Shown here: piece by piece, positions 47,306-58,919 of the stretch
How the letters are laid out: each line of letters starts with the position of its first letter
How positions within the stretch are numbered: position 1 is the stretch's first letter
The notes under the pieces: model-generated
The model's database searches: none
The model's input: only the letters and a program-made list of their open reading frames with translations
Told to the model about the DNA's origin: nothing
Translations under genes and position numbers: made by a program
Source: Polytrichum commune
Taxonomy: Eukaryota; Streptophyta; Polytrichopsida; Polytrichales; Polytrichaceae
DNA length: 64,000 bases
Assembly (NCBI GenBank): GCA_950295325.1
Contig: OX485804.1
Span: 10,356,001 to 10,420,000, forward strand
Direction: 5' to 3'

Positions 47306-48262
47306 ATTTTCCACGGAGATTTTTTGGCATGATTGGTTAAAATTCTACTCTTTCCCAGGTCGATTGGTGTGAACTTTTGGTTTTTTCTTCATTAATTTGA
47401 GGTATATTCTCTATATTCCTCTAGAATGATTGATAAGTAAGGATTTTGACTTACTTACCTCGTTGGGGTCATGTAACTAATTATTTACATGAGATAAAAT
47501 TATGAAACAACTTACATTCCTCATCATTTCCTCTACTTTGTCTTTGAATTTTTTTTGCAAACTTGCAAGTAGATATTTATGACCGAATCAACTTATTTTC
47601 ACCATTTTCCATATATATCTACCTTAGCTCACAATTCTCCCGTTCAATAACTCACCCACACTTACTAGCCGCAGTGAATGAAGTTTGCCTATTCATTGTA
47701 GCCCACCACCAATATGTGTGGGCTTACATACTTACTTAAGGTGGGCAACATATCTTAACACATACATTTTTTTAGCTTTGCACAAAATTAATGCAAGGTG
47801 AGTAGCAAATCCAAACCATGACCGTAGCCAACTTCCTCATAGTTATCAAAGCTAGTATGAATATCTTATTCATTATTGAAGTGAATATTTTCTCTTCCTC
47901 CCTTTTTGTTTCACTAGCACATGTGCCTAAGGTAAGGTACTTAAAGTAAGTAGGTTTTAAACAAACCTCTTTTTAGCAAGACACTCTCTTCTTGGAAGAT
48001 ATAAAACATAAAATTAATGCAAGCATTTTAATTATGGATTAAAAAACAGAATTTAATTAATTATGTGTTATTGTTGTTTGACATGTTGACATCTTCCACT
48101 TACATGTTGACATCTTCTAGTTTTGCTTTATTTATTTTAGATATATTCTCTAAATTCCTCAAAAATGATCGGTAACTATCCTGAAGTCTCAAACTTCAAC
48201 CTGGTTATTTCTCAAACTTAACCGGTTCATTTGTACCTAACCGCCGATTCTCCCCAAACATA
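47306..48262. repeat. fragments of repeat family F
   Basis: 47306-47440 (CACGGAGATTTTTTGGCAT, TTAATTTGAGGTATATTC) and 48080-48262 (CAACCTGGTTATTTCTCAAA, ACCGGTTCATTTGTAC, GATTCTCCCC) match parts of the F copies at 13.0 and 27.6 kb. The segment 47640-47720 recurs near 48265-48340 (GCCCACCACCA-TATGTGTGGG), so a local duplication of about 600 bp is likely. Confidence 0.55.
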
Positions 48263-48708
48263 GGCTCACACTTACTCGTGGAAGTAACCGGAGTTTGCCC
48301 GTTCAATGCTGCCCACCACCAGTATGTGTGGGCGGCCTATAATAAGTAAGATTACTAAAACGGAAACGAGGGGTCTCTCTAAAGATGGATAGTTCCTCTG
48401 GGGGGGTAGTCATTGATTGGAGTAGCAATACACGTGCGAACAAATGATAGGGTATTTTAAAAACATGGGAGCAAAAAATTATAATTGGGCTTAAGAGTAA
48501 TATAGGGTATCAAAAATGGCACTAGACATCTTTAAAGTACTATAGGGTATGGAATAATAGGTAATTTGGAATTATAAGTAATGCAAGCCATTTTTCTATT
48601 AACCCAAAGTAGAAATTTACATAATGATAGCATGTGAAAAAAGGAAGAGAATTGAAAGTAATACCCCCCTATAAAATAGTGGTTGTTCGCACCTATATCC
48701 TTAATTTT
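48263..48708. other. intergenic, no gene seen
   Basis: AT-rich; nothing is recognised beyond the short duplicated segment at its start. Confidence 0.45.
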
Positions 48709-49100
48709 TTAACACACTACCCCCCCCCCCCCCGAGGATAGTTCACACCCTACACGAACTTTTGAGGGTGTCAGATCCGGGCTGGGGCAGACCTTAAGGG
48801 AAATTTCTAAACCCGACCAAAAATTGTTGCCCACCCCGCCCAACTTTGAAGAAAACATTGCCCTTGCATTCTTGAAGGCGGCTTGATTACAAATTCCATA
48901 TTGAGTGCACTTCACCTTCAAGGTCTAAAATCCAATACATATGTGCACTTTCAATTAGTAAATAAGCAATTGATTGAGATTTCATTTTGGAAGTGAAACC
49001 ATCAATGAAGCACGAAATTAACTTGGAGGTCAATTTTTTTACAAAATCCTCATTAACATTGAGGTTAACATTTTTGTGACTTACCATTTGAATTTGTCTA
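48709..49100 (-). repeat. dispersed repeat J copy 2
   Basis: The complement of 40310-40690, ending in a poly-C tract at about 48720-48734. It includes the same TTCATTGATGGTTTCACTT and TGCACTCAATATGG blocks on the minus strand. Confidence 0.7.
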
Positions 49101-49154
49101 TATCTATCTTAAATGACACTTAAATTTGTGTGTTGATTTAGTATGTGTATTTTA

Positions 49155-49575
49155 TAATATTTTAGCCCTAGCCTGGATTTGACACCCCCGAAAGTTCGTG
49201 CGGGGGTATTCTCTGTCCACCTTCTCTAAATACCCCCGACAAGCATTGCACTTGTCGGGCGGTGGGTAGGGGCAACATTGGAAAAACCCGACCTTGGCCC
49301 AACCCCCCAGCCTGACCTGACCCTTGCATTCTTGAAGGCCACTTGTCCATATAACCCATATTGAGTGCACTTCGTTTTCAAGGTCCAAAATCCTATATAT
49401 ATATATATAGAGGTTCACTTCCATTGAGTAAATAAGCAATTAACCGGGATTTCCTTTCGAAATGAAACTGTCAATAAAGCATGTGATTAACTTGGAAGTC
49501 AAAAACATTACAAAACCCTCATTAGCACCAAGGTTATAATTTTTGTGACTTACCGTTGAAAGGGTCTTTGTCATT
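49155..49575 (-). repeat. dispersed repeat J copy 3
   Basis: A third copy in the same orientation as copy 2 and immediately next to it (offset about 450 bp). It shares CCTTGCATTCTTGAAGGC, ATATTGAGTGCACTTC and TTTTTGTGACTTACC. An AT microsatellite sits at about 49394-49407. Confidence 0.7.
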
Positions 49576-51654
49576 CTAGAATGGAATTAAATTATAGTCT
49601 ATTAAAATAAAATATAGTGTTTTAGTATGTTCATTTTATAATAGTCTAGTTAACACCTTCTACTTTCACAATGTACTCATACATATTCAAACTAATTAAG
49701 TGTCACTGATTGGGAATAGCAGCCTCCTCAAGGGCTTCATCACGAACTCCGAATGCATGGGCGGTGTCACTTGGAAGTCGGGTCATCTACAACAGCCCTA
49801 GATAATGGGACATAAATGAAATCCATGTGTGTCTCATGTCGGTGACTTATGGCCACTTTATACACGGCTGATTCATGTTCATTAAACCCCCCCCCCCCCC
49901 CCCTCCTTTCAATGTCCTATGCGATCATAATATGGTTGTGAGCAGCTCGCTTTGATCCTTTTGACACTAGTTCAGATGTTTCTGAATTGTTTCAACTACT
50001 CTTGTTCATGTTCAAGTTTGCTATGTATAACCACGTGAATAATTTTGATTCAACAAAGTTAGTTTGTTTATATATTTTTGGATTAACTTAAATATGTGAG
50101 TGTGCTCTAAACTGGTTTACAGTGGAACATGTTCATGAACCAAAACTTGACATTTGTCACCTCCACGTTTTAGGGCAGCATATCCCAAGCATGGTTTTTT
50201 TTTGGGTTGATCCCTGTGTGCAAATGATTCCCAGTTGATATGAAAATTTGCATGACACTCCAACGAAGAAGCATATTCTAAACACCTACCGTTGGAATTT
50301 CTGGTTGGACATGTGTTGGTGGGTGTTCACCCATGTGGGAAGGTGCGCAATTGTGGCACTACTGCCTCAAATTGCAAAGCTTCCCAAAAATCACAAATCA
50401 ATGGTTTCAAGATTTGTGAGCTGATTTGAGTAAGTATATTACCCTTTTTTTGAAGTAGGGTAACATTTTGACATTTAGAGTTGATTTGAGTGGAGGTTTG
50501 AAAAAAAAAAAACCAACCCTAATTTGATTTTTAAATTATTGCCCCTCAAGACCACTATGAACATTCCTATTATAATCTCCTACATAATAGAAGTTAAATG
50601 TTTTAAACTTGGACTGTGAGTAGTTATCTCTAACCCACAAACATCTATACAATTAGACTTGTCAGGGAAAAAAACTCTAGATTCTCAGCTACGGTTGCTG
50701 AAATTGAGGTCACATTTTCTGAGCAAATTTGAGGGAAATGAGGTGTGGGAAGTTAAAGGTTAAGCCCTCGATTTGGTCAACTTTATTCGGGCTCAACCGG
50801 ATTTGATGAAACCGAGTGATCCTATTGGGGTCCCATTGGGCCAAATTCTTAGGTTTGGGTTGGCCCTTGATTCAACCCTAAGTATAAAGTGGCCCTAAGG
50901 ACCGGTTTAGACTACAATGGAGAAGTGCACTAGTCAGTCAAGACTTTTTTCCCAAGACAAGATTATTTGAGGCAATGATTGGTATGACAGATGAGATGAA
51001 AGGGGGGGAGGGGGGAAGAGAGAAAAAAAAAAAAAAAAAAACCTCTCAAGCTAGAGGTCAAGTTTCTTGTGACCAAGAAACTTGACCTTTGCAGAACTCC
51101 TCTAGCCAAAAGTGTTGCCGTGTTGGTTTCTAGTTAGAATTAATCAGCTCATGACCATAGTTTGTTTTTTTGGATGAAACTTTGTGATGACTTTTAATAA
51201 TCCTTTTGCTCTTGGATGAGCAATCCGTTATAAGTAGTTAGCCATCACTGCATTCTACATAGACTTATCACAGATGCACTCCATTTGGCAACCTGCCGTG
51301 TAATGCCCCCCTTGTCCGGTTGCATGCCGGCCAACTCATGCAATAGAATACCACATGTTGTAATTTTGGACACGTGTCATAATCGCATTGGACAAGACCT
51401 CTGCTCAGTCCAACGTGGCCATGAGTTTTCCGCACTGAAAGTGCAACAGCGCTCTACGGTGGTAGTTGACAACCGAAATACATAGTGGTGTCTGTATTGG
51501 TGATGAGGAGAGCCACCACTGAGAGAGAGAGAGAGATCATAGTAGACTCAAGTGAGATTGCTGCTCAAATTATGAAAGAATCCTTAGATTTATAGGTACT
51601 AGCCTCTAACTGTGGAGTAAATTTCTTGTCCAAACTGTGACGGATTTAGCCATC
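49576..51654. other. intergenic and 5' flank of the FAD-Rieske gene
   Basis: No gene is recognised. It contains a C-run at about 49888-49902, a purine-rich then poly-A tract at about 51000-51041, a perfect 15-bp hairpin at 51055-51088 and a GA repeat at about 51520-51534. The promoter of the FAD-Rieske gene should lie near the 3' end but cannot be placed. Confidence 0.45.
51055..51088. repeat. perfect 15-bp hairpin
   Basis: Arms AGGTCAAGTTTCTTG (51055-51069) and CAAGAAACTTGACCT (51074-51088) with a 4-base loop, just after a poly-A tract and about 570 bp upstream of the FAD-Rieske start codon. Confidence 0.9.
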
Positions 51655-54600
51655 ATGTCGTCTGCGACAATGGCAGCGAAGCTATTTGCTGCTGCTGCAG
51701 CAGCGGCGGCGGCAGCTCCGGTTTGTTTAGGGGCTGATAAGGTTACAGAAAGCATCATCGCCAGCAAACAAAATGCTTCTGCCTCAATGAGGCCGATGTT
51801 TCTGCCAACAACGATGCTTAGTGAACTCAGGATGACTTCGATTCCAGCCAGTCGACATGAAGTAGCAGGAAGGACGAGTCAGCTACCTCATGTGAAGGCA
51901 CAAATCCAAGATCAAAAGGTAACTTTTAGTCGATGCCAAATGGAAATAATCATGACTTGCATTGTGCAGATGTCAATTTCCGACATGTAATTAACTTCAC
52001 GTTCTTAGCCTTGTGAGCTCGTTGATTAGGAAAAAAAGTCTCCAAGCATGGGGGTCCTCATAATGATCTCCAGGGAGTGAATGCCAAGGATGGTTGAGTT
52101 GCAAGCTCATAGTAGTCCTCATGAATCCCGGTGTGAGCCTATCTTTAAAGCCGTCACATATTCTTAGATTATGCCTTGAAATTGCACAATATTCGAGCCT
52201 TACATGGATGTTGATGCTTGCACTCAAGTGCCTTTGATTTACGGTCGCACAGAACATTCTTATCAAGCTTATTAATTATGTTTTGTGAATCTTGACGATG
52301 TCTATGTAGTTCGAGATTTAAATACCTGTGGTGAGATTATCTGTCCCTGGTGGACTATGGATGATGGATTTACATGGAATTAGTCTACAGTGGTGGGAGA
52401 ATTTAAGAAGATTTGTGGGAATTTTTATGCTGAATCAATCTTAACGACGCCTGTGTAGTTTGAGAGCTAATTACCTGTGGTGTGATTTCCTCATGTCCCG
52501 GGTGGATTATTGATGATGGATTTACATCGATTTAGTCCAGAATGGTGAGGGAATTTGAGGAAATTCGTATTCAAAATTGTTGTGATGATGTTGAGTTGAT
52601 TACTGTTTCCTGCACAGAGCCTGGTACCAGTTGAGGATGTGACACATCTTGGAGCTGTCCCAGGGGTTAGGGACACCGTGTGGGGTCAAGTGCAATTGGC
52701 AGTGCCATCAAACCCAAAATTGAAGAGGAATGCAACAGCCGATGTGGTGGTGGTGGGGGCAGGAATTGCCGGGCTGAGTGTGGCTTACAATTTGGCAAAA
52801 GCTGGCAAGAAAGTCATTGTTCTGGAGTCTCGTGCCATTGGTGATAATTCTTTCTTTCTTTCTTTGTCAACCAGCAAAAATTAGGTTGTCTGCAATATGA
52901 AATGGTAGACATGAAGATATGTCTTTCTTTGATACAGTTTGCTTGCAGGGCGGTTAATGGAGCCATCCATAGTCATGATATTTTGACAATTCAGCTATTC
53001 CGGCTGCAGTTTGACATGATTCTCTTGAGAGATTGTAAAATCTTATTTAGCCATCCGATTATTTGTCTTGTCATTTCTGACCGTCATTCCTGTCTTCTTT
53101 TTTCCAGGTGCTGGACAAACAGGCAAAACCACAGCTCATTTGATGCCATGGAACGACGATTACTACTTTGAGGTTGAGAAGAACTGGGGAACCGAGAAAA
53201 TGAAAGTGGTCGCGGACAGTCATCGCAGCTCGATTGATTTCGTGGAGAGGGTTATTGCTGAAGAAGGGATTGAGTGCAACTTTAAGCGCGTTCCTGGTTA
53301 CCTTGTGCCTTTCGAAGATACAGATGAACAAGCAGAAAAAATTAGAGCGGTGAGTCTGTCTCCTTGAATTGTTGTTCAAACGTAATGATTATGGAGTTCT
53401 GTTGTTTCTTACAATTGGAAGTCTGTAGGTTTGATGCATAATTTCTCAACTAAGGATTTACTGCTGTACATAACCTGTATCCCTGTGCGAGTCATAATTC
53501 ACAGGAATACGAGGCGTGTAAGAGAGGTGGATTTGATGATATTCGGATGATGAATTTGAAGCATGCCCCCGAGAACGGTTCATTCGGAACTGGCATTCTG
53601 TTTCCCATGACGGCAGAGTTCCAGCCGCTCCAGTAAGTAATCAATCTTCTTTAACAAACTTTCCCGCCACCTCGAGATCAGAAAAACACAGATTATCTCC
53701 ATACTCTGAATTAGTTGACATAAGAATGGACAATACTTACCTATCTGACGTGTTTCTTTAAGTAGTATTGGTTAATTGACGGATTGTTGGCCGAACTCCA
53801 CATCAGTTTTCGTGATGCTCGAAACGTGTGCCTGCGCGAGAAGCTTAATGGAAGATCTTATGAAGAACACCTAAGTTGAAGTAGTGACATTGCTCTTTAA
53901 TGAAAATCAAAACCCTATGGTGTTCAGAAATATTTCTTACCGCATTCTGATACATGCATCTCCGTACTTTGAATTAATTGATGCAAGAATTGACATGTTT
54001 CGTTAGTGCTGATGATAAGATGATACGTTGATTGAGCTCCACATCAGATTTCTTGATGTTCTTAAAGAGTGCCTGCACGAGGAGCGTAATAGATGACCTT
54101 AAGTGGAACACTTCTGCTGAAGAAGTAACTCTAAATCCTATGGTGTTCAGTAGCATTTCTTACCGCTTTCTCAAATCTCAGATACATTAAGATACATACT
54201 TTGATCAATCAATTGATGCAAGAATTGACATGTTTCTTTAGTGTTGATGAATTGATGGAACGTTGACCGAACTCCACATCAGATTTCTTGATTTTCTTAA
54301 AGAGTGCCTGGACGAGGCTGTCAACGGTAGATGGTCGTTAAGTGGAACAAAAAACATAGTTGAAGAAGTGACAATGGTTTCTGATGGTATTCTAACCGCC
54401 TTTGTCCACATTGCAGGTACATCCGCGGGTTGGCAGACGCTGTGAAGCGCATGGGAGGAGAGATCTACGAAGAAACTGCCGTGACGAAGCAGGAAGGAGA
54501 GGTTTGTAAGACAGATGGAGGCTACACTGTCACCGGAGGTGCAGTTGTGCTGGCCACCAACTCCCCTATCCACAAACTGTTGGCAGTTCACTCACGCCAG

Positions 54601-57600
54601 TACGCAAGACGCTCCTACGTGGTGGGCTTCAAGGTTCCAAAGGGTGCCGTCAAGTAATCTTCCAACTTACATTTATTACAATCTCTAAGGTTCGGAGGCT
54701 TGAGGGAGAATGTCTTAGAGGTGCGCCCGCTCAGGGTTATCTTATCATGTAATTTGGTGGTATAGGAGAGGTAAGAGATAAACAAGGAATGAACCAGTGT
54801 CATAGGCAAATTCCGGGAGGGTATATTTGGCTGCAAATGGTGCACGCCCGTAAACTAGAAAATGTTGCAAGCCGCTGGAAGGAACAAGTAGATTACAGGG
54901 GTAGAGTGGGGACCGTCCTAATTTACCGAAGTACCTTATCCCGTGCTACCTCCAAGACTAAGTGGTTTAGGAGGTTTCACACGTCAGAGATGAAGGAGGG
55001 TAGAATTCACTGAAGAACTGCAACCCAAATCATAGCCGGGTGCATGGAGAGATGCGAGTAGCAATTCGGAAACATATGCATGCAGGTGGATTAATTCCGA
55101 TGTTAGGTTTCTGCCTCCTGCTCTCCTTAAACCCAGTATTCTTTGACTCGTTCACTGAGGTGGGATCATTTATGAATCTAAACCCTAATTTCTCGAAGAC
55201 GTTCAACCAAGGGTGCCAACTGCTAAATTTGAATATTTTGTCTCTGTCGAAGGCGGATATTGACGGGTAGAATTCACAGAAAGTGAATGTGATCCCAATG
55301 ATAGGGTAGTGAGGTATGTGAGTAGCATTTTGATGTTAGTATTCATTGTCTCTGTCATTCACTGAGGTCGGATCGATTATGAAACCAAACCTTAATTTCT
55401 CGAATACGTTCAACCAATGGTGCTTCAAATTGTTGTCTTTGTCAAAGACGCATGTAGACGGGTAGGATCGAATGAAAGTGAATGCCACCCAAATGATAGG
55501 GCAAAGTAAGGTATGCGAATAGAATTCCAGGAACACATGCATGCAGTTGGAATGGTTCTGATGTTAGTTTCTGCATCCTGCTGTCCTTAAACCCTGGTCA
55601 TTGTCTCCATCGTTCACTGACATTAGACAATTTTAAAAACCAAATCTAAATTCTAAAACGTTCAACCAATGGTGCTGACTGCAAAACTTTGTCGTCTGAT
55701 CTTCTTGGACGCAGCCGTGCCTCTTGGTGGGATACAGCTACACCATATCACTATGTGAGGTTAGAGGACAAGGATGATGACGAGATTCTCGTAGTCGGCG
55801 GTGAAGATCATGTGGTGGGCATAAACCCTACAGATTACAAGGATGCCTACGGATTACTTGAACAATGGGCTCGTGCTCGCTGGCCTGCAGCTCAAGAGGT
55901 TGTTTACAGATGGACGGGTCAGGTGGGTAACTAATTTTGGTTCTGCAATTCTTCTTTTTCTTCATGTCGTCACATTACATGCAATTCGATGTGTCTCAAG
56001 AAAACCTAGATACTCTTTGGATTGCATGTGCTGCAATTGCTGAGGGCCACTTTACACTAGAGATTGAGGGCCTGTGACCATTGCACTCTAAAATGTCGCA
56101 TTGGGACTAAGGAAGTTTGAATGGATGAAATACCTACACAGTGTCCTTCATGGCATGAAATGAATATTGTCTCATGATCTACCAGATTTTGCATCAAGTG
56201 AACCTCAAAGATATGGATCTAATACAAAACCGGGAGACCCTGACACTTCAAAATCTCACAGCCCTGATTTATTATAACTCATTGTGTATGTTAATGAAAT
56301 AGCATTTGGTTGAGAGCCTGGTCGTGTACATCTTTACAGAACACACTGTGGCCTATGACCACACAAAATTCAATTTCAATATTCTATGGTACGGCCTTCG
56401 GATGAGTTTCAACGGTCCTCACAATTTCATGGTCACAGCCCTTGACCATACTGTAAAGTGGCCCGGATGATCACTCTTTCAGTGACCGATCGCTGAGTTA
56501 ACCCAATTTGAGGATCACAGCTCTCAGCATAAGTGCCTGAAACAGCTTGACTTCTACAGCTTGCGGTTTGAGGGTGCAGGTGTATATTGTTGCCGATTTC
56601 CTTGGACTGTATGGAAGGAATCCTCTAGATGCTGGCAATGTGTATGTCGCCACGGGTATGAACACTTGGCTATGTCCCGGAACAGTCTTTGTTCTGAAAA
56701 CTTTATTCTACGCAATGAGATTCACTTCAATTGGCATACCAATCACCTGAATCTATTGTTTGGACCATTTTTTTCTTTGATTTTATTCATATCAAGCCCT
56801 TCAACCTGTAAATGTGGTGCTTGCAGGGGATAGTGGAGAAGGGATGACTGGTGGTACTATAGCAGGAATTGTAATCTGCAATTTAATTCTGAACAGACCA
56901 CACCCATGGATTGAAATCTATAGCCCAACTCGGTTACCTCCAGTTTCACCAGACACGGTATCACAAGCTTTTGAGGAGATTCAGGAGGTCGCTGCAGTAA
57001 GTCCTCAGACTTCCAATACCAACATTCTAATCTTAACATATGCTGAAGAAAATTGAACTAGTACATGGATGTAAAATCTCCACAAAATTATTTCTCTTAT
57101 GTCGACTTTATTGTCAAATGGCAGGGATTCTCAAATCTCATCCCCGGGTTAGGTGTGGATTCATTCTCAAGTGAAACTATTGGGTACAACAGTGGAGCTG
57201 TAATTCAAGAAGGCTTGAATACAGTTGCAGTCTACCGAGATGCCCAAAGAGAAGTGCACAGATATTCGGGTGAGCATAATCTATGATATTTGTTTTCTTT
57301 CAGAAAATGGAAGGAATGACCCTCACATGAGCAGACTTGAAATTGGCAGGTTGCTATGCTGATTTGGTTGTAAGGTGAGATTTGTGATTCATTCCCAGAT
57401 TACATGAACTTCGTCACAGCCCCAATAATTGAGCTACACCGTTTATGGTATTTAGTATCACTTACTATTTAAAATTACACTATCCTAAAACTTTTAGCTA
57501 TACATTTTATTCTTTACTGGAACAGATGTCAAATATGTTGTTTGGTCCAAATAGTAAGTGATACTAAATACCATAAACGGTATGTTTTATGGTTGTTTGG

Positions 57601-58036
57601 TTTTATGTTTTACTATTTTAATAATTCTGAGTAGAAAAATATAGCATCACGGAACTCGGAATAGCTAGTGATATTAAATACCAAAAACGGTATATCTGTC
57701 TTAGGCTTCACTGAACACAGATTGTTAACTTCTGGAATTTACAGTTTGATGGCCAACCCTACACCATAAAACATAAATAGACTGTGGGATAGTGAGCATC
57801 AAGATTATATGTGAAATGTGACTTAAAAGCCTGAGTTATAGGGAAACCAATTGTGGTTTTTTGCAGCTGTATGTCCACATATGGGCTGTGCTATAAAGTG
57901 GAACCCCAAAGACACGACGTTTGATTGCCCTTGCCATGGCTCGCAATTTGACACTGATGGAGTTTGTATCCAGGGCCCTGGTAAAGCAGGACTAGAAAAA
58001 CTTGCTCCCAATCAAAATCATGCCGTAGTTACTTAG
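51655..58036 (+). CDS. FAD-dependent oxidoreductase with C-terminal Rieske domain
   Basis: Ten exons: 51655-51918, 52618-52840, 53108-53349, 53505-53632, 54417-54653, 55715-55922, 56580-56655, 56827-56996, 57125-57269, 57867-58036. All are GT-AG with matching phases and total 621 codons (620 aa). Exon 1 (88 aa) is rich in Ala, Ser and Thr with a ten-Ala run and few acidic residues, a likely plastid presequence. The FAD-binding DAO-type fold starts at ADVVVVGAGIAGLSVAYNLA (GAGIAG, 135-140) with GQTGKTTAHLMPWNDDYY following. GAVVLATNSP and NVYVATG-DSGEGMTGGTIAG (late FAD motif) are present. Residues 565-620 are a Rieske domain with both ligand pairs: CPHMGC (C567, H569) and CPCHGSQF (C585, H588). 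The arrangement matches a bacterial and algal family of unknown substrate, and electron transfer between FAD and the [2Fe-2S] centre is inferred. Start 51655 is the first ATG of the frame after an upstream GTG. Confidence 0.9.
53690..54400 (+). repeat. tandem array inside an intron of the FAD-Rieske gene
   Basis: Three imperfect units in intron 4, marked by CTCCACATCAG-TTTC-TGAT near 53796, 54038 and 54271, each preceded by TTGATG-AAGAATTGACATG-like text and followed by GTGCCTG-ACGAG. Period is about 230-245 bp. Confidence 0.82.
55010..55690 (+). repeat. second tandem array in the FAD-Rieske gene
   Basis: Three imperfect units in intron 5, marked by TTCACTGAGGTGGGATCATT (about 55150), TTCACTGAGGTCGGATCGAT (about 55358) and TTCACTGACATTAGACAATT (about 55612). 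All continue with an AACGTTCAACCAATGGTGC-like block. Period is about 205-255 bp. The last unit runs up to the acceptor of exon 6. Confidence 0.8.
56043..56463. mobile_element. TIR repeat family C copy 4 (intronic)
   Basis: Begins GGGCCACTTTACACTAGAGA and ends ACTGTAAAGTGGCCC, complementary termini. It lies within the intron between exons 6 and 7 of the FAD-Rieske gene. About 420 bp, non-coding. Confidence 0.82.
57437..57690. mobile_element. MITE with duplicated right end (intronic)
   Basis: Left end CACCGTTTATGGTATTTAGT. Matching right ends occur twice, AAATACCATAAACGG at 57566-57580 and AAATACCAAAAACGG at 57676-57690, each followed by TA. The TTAGTATCACTTACTATT block and its complement link it to family A. 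It lies in the last intron of the FAD-Rieske gene. Confidence 0.75.
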
Positions 58037-58919
58037 GTAGTACAGTTATTCGTCTGGTTGATTGTCACTCCATTGCAGAAAATAATGGGATTGCTTGTAT
58101 CATGCTGCACAATTTGCAAAGATATCTTGAATTTTTGGAGGGTAGTGTATATACAACCAGTTTAGAGTCAGGGAAATTTTAGCCTAGGGCTGAAGACCAA
58201 AGAAAGTGCATTTTAAATTGAGCGATCCTGTTTGGCAAGAGCAAAATTTTGGACCGATGAAAAAGAAAAAGAAAAAAGAACGTCAATGTTATAACATTGA
58301 CATGTGATGCCCCTTCACCATCTCCATTCCATGTCCGTGTGAGCATGGGGGGAGGTGGTTTAGTACCTATGGTTAATGTTATGCGATAATTTTTGATGGT
58401 ATGTATGGTGTTTGTGATAAGTAGTTTGTTAGGATGGTTATTTTGGGAGGAGGGGTGGCTGATGTGGTTGAGTAAGAGGTATGTATTATTTAGGCTATCT
58501 CTAAAGATATAAGGTATAAGGTATAAGATATAAGAGACATCTATAACCAATAAAATAAGAGAATGTGTATCTATTTACGAAAAGTAATATCACGGAATTA
58601 TTTTTCTTGCGAGGAGAAATATATTCTAAGGAGAATGCATTTTATTTTCATGAATATGGAAATTGCTACAAATTTCAAAGGGTTAAAGTTAAGGTAACAC
58701 ATGTCAATTTATAGGTTAACCCATAATCACTCATCTAAATGCTAATGCTTGGCTTCAACAATTATCAAAATTCTTATAAGGGTAATCAATCACAAGTTGC
58801 CACCACATAAACCTTAACTACATTCACCTAATAAACATAGATATCATCCACGTCAGCATTACATGACCCTAGTGAGTAGTTAAACAAACTTGGTTGACTA
58901 TGAATGTCTCGACCTTATG
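58037..58919. other. 3' flank of the FAD-Rieske gene
   Basis: It should contain the 3' untranslated region. No clear poly(A) signal and no other gene are recognised. Repeated ATAAGGTATAAG lies near 58508-58530. Confidence 0.45.
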
